In this document: positions 62,955-64,000 of the stretch, piece by piece
Numbering within the stretch: the stretch's first letter is position 1
How the letters are laid out: each line of letters opens with the position of its first letter
Assembly (NCBI GenBank): GCA_934541015.1
Contig: CAKTDC010000004.1
Coordinates: 62,001-126,000, forward strand
Origin: an uncultured Luteimonas sp.
GTDB taxonomy: Bacteria; Pseudomonadota; Gammaproteobacteria; Xanthomonadales; Xanthomonadaceae
Direction: 5' to 3'
Length of the DNA: 64,000 nt
The notes under the pieces: model-generated
Told to the model about the DNA's origin: nothing
Database searches by the model: none
Seen by the model: the letters and a program-made list of their open reading frames with translations, nothing else
Position numbers and translations under genes: made by a program

Positions 62955-63713
62955 TCAGGGCCCGAATTCCCGCGAGCGCAGCACGATGCGCTTCTGCGGC
63001 CGTCCCACCAGGTCGAGGAAGTTGTTGAACACCGCGTCGGCCTGGGCCTGCATGCCCTCGATGTGGCGCGAGGTTTCGGCGCGGATGGTGGCTTCGTCCT
63101 GCACCCCGGCCAGCTCCGCCAGCTGCCGGCGGTAGGCGGGCTTGGCCAGCCAGCGCTCGATCAGCGGCTGGTCCATTTCCAGGTGGAACTGGAAGCCGTA
63201 GGCCTTGTCCCCCCAGCGGAAGGCCTGCTGCTCGCAGGTATCGCTGCGCGCGAGATGCGTCGCCGACTGCGGGATCTCGAAATGCTGGCCGTGCCACTGG
63301 AACATCGGGGCGCTCCGGCCCAGCGGGGTCAGCACAGGATCGCTGCGGCCGTCGTCGGTGGTTTCCACCGGATACCAGCCGATCTCGCCGCGCGCGTGGC
63401 GCTTCACCGGCGCGCCGAGCACGTGTGCCAGCAGCTGCGCGCCCAGGCAGATGCCCAGCACGGGCTTGCCCTGGCCGAGCATGCGTTCGATCGCCGCCAG
63501 CTCGGTGCGCAGGTGCGGGCGTTCGCCCTGGTCCTCCACGTTCATCGGTCCGCCGAGCACGACCAGGCCCTGGTAGCGGTCGACGTCGGGCCGGGCGTCG
63601 GGGTCGCGCTCGAAGTTCACGAAGCGGATGCGGTGCCCGCGGCTGCGGATCAGCGGATCGAGCGTGCCGAGCGGCTCCGCGGCCACATGCTGGAAGACGA
63701 GAAGGCGGGGCAT
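62955..63713 (-). CDS. class I glutamine amidotransferase (GATase1-like)
   Basis: 252 residues. Oxyanion GGPMNV, nucleophile Cys89 in GICLGAQLLAHVLG, and the His-Glu pair in YGFQFHLEM. Stand-alone GATase1 domain resembling GMP-synthase-like or gamma-glutamyl hydrolase-type proteins; not linked to a synthetase gene here. Ends just downstream of the convergent small membrane gene. Confidence 0.92.
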   Translation of the reverse strand: MPRLLVFQHVAAEPLGTLDPLIRSRGHRIRFVNFERDPDARPDVDRYQGLVVLGGPMNVEDQGERPHLRTELAAIERMLGQGKPVLGICLGAQLLAHVLGAPVKRHARGEIGWYPVETTDDGRSDPVLTPLGRSAPMFQWHGQHFEIPQSATHLARSDTCEQQAFRWGDKAYGFQFHLEMDQPLIERWLAKPAYRRQLAELAGVQDEATIRAETSRHIEGMQAQADAVFNNFLDLVGRPQKRIVLRSREFGP

Positions 63714-63843
63714 CGGCCCATTCTATGAACGGATCGGCGTCGTGGAAACAACGGTTGCGGCTGTGACCAGACCGGCGCCGGAACAGGCTTTCGCCGCATC
63801 CGGCGCCGGCGATGCCCTGGCGCGGCAGCCGGTTCCGGCCGCG

Positions 63844-64000
63844 TCAGCGTCCGCGGGCCGGCGGCCTTCCCCTGCGCGGCGGCGCGGATCTGCCCGGCGG
63901 CTTCCTGCCCGGCCCGGGGCGCGGACGCGGGGCCGGGCCGCCCCCGGCCTCGTCCACGCGGCGGATGCGCAGCTGCTGGCCGGAGACCCAGGTCTTCTTC
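63844..64000 (-). CDS. C-terminal fragment of an unidentified basic protein (continues past right edge)
   Basis: At least 51 codons reading KKTWVSGQQLRIRRVDE, then a Pro/Arg/Gly-rich basic tail to TGA at 63844-63846. Basic tails of this type occur on RNA-binding or pseudouridine-synthase-like proteins of the group, but the part in view is too short to assign. Confidence 0.5.
   Translation of the reverse strand, partial: KKTWVSGQQLRIRRVDEAGGGPAPRPRPGPGRKPPGRSAPPRRGRPPARGR

Overview
The window is GC-rich (around 70% by eye) and densely packed. The gene set fits a free-living gammaproteobacterium of the Lysobacteraceae/Xanthomonadaceae, such as a Lysobacter or Luteimonas relative. Supporting signs are many secreted peptidases (M13, S9, M17, S66, a subtilase autotransporter), a leucine dehydrogenase next to a fused isobutyryl-CoA mutase (consistent with iso-branched fatty acid metabolism), dispersed REP palindromes of the cgtcattcccgcc...gcgggaatgacg type, and a remnant of the matching REP-associated transposase. 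No tRNA, rRNA, CRISPR array or phage structural gene was seen.

Layout. 1-7 kb: a thiolase (cut by the left edge), a lipoprotein subtilase autotransporter, leucine dehydrogenase and a two-HKD phospholipase D/cardiolipin synthase-like protein. 7.2-11 kb: icmF, whose reading frame carries several in-frame repeat insertions. 11-18 kb: an accessory, visibly more AT-rich island. It holds a three-gene operon (conserved unknown + PIN nuclease + HEPN-like protein), a DUF3883 nuclease-like gene, a VOC protein with a frameshifting G tract, a secreted unknown, and a self-inhibited Fic protein with its own promoter and operator-like palindrome. 18-25.4 kb: a zone of decay, with a twice-deleted class V aminotransferase, a duplicated and rearranged FKBP/GNAT/amidohydrolase block, and REP elements, interspersed with intact genes (a class A beta-lactamase-like hydrolase, a lipoprotein with an HEAAH zinc motif, FKBP, GNAT). 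25.5-34.9 kb: an OmpA-family lipoprotein, an MscS channel, a REP pair expanded into a 40-bp tandem array, an SPFH/zinc-ribbon operon, and a quinol-type nitric oxide reductase with an FNR/DNR-type box and a strong terminator. 34.9-41.3 kb: an amidohydrolase immediately downstream of a protein with all three catalytic blocks of cholera-toxin-type ADP-ribosyltransferases, a CoA-transferase, and an unknown alanine/glycine-rich protein that may be an effector. 41.4-64 kb: mostly housekeeping and secreted genes, including a siderophore-interacting protein divergent from a MarR regulator, YaeQ, a DUF188 protein, carboxypeptidases, RidA, an MFS transporter with an HD hydrolase, TrhO and a GATase.

The strongest candidates for undescribed biology are the ADP-ribosyltransferase at 36694-37800, the conserved-unknown/PIN/HEPN-like cassette at 11341-13345, and the repeat insertions inside icmF. 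All family assignments come from reading motifs in the translations; no database search was run.
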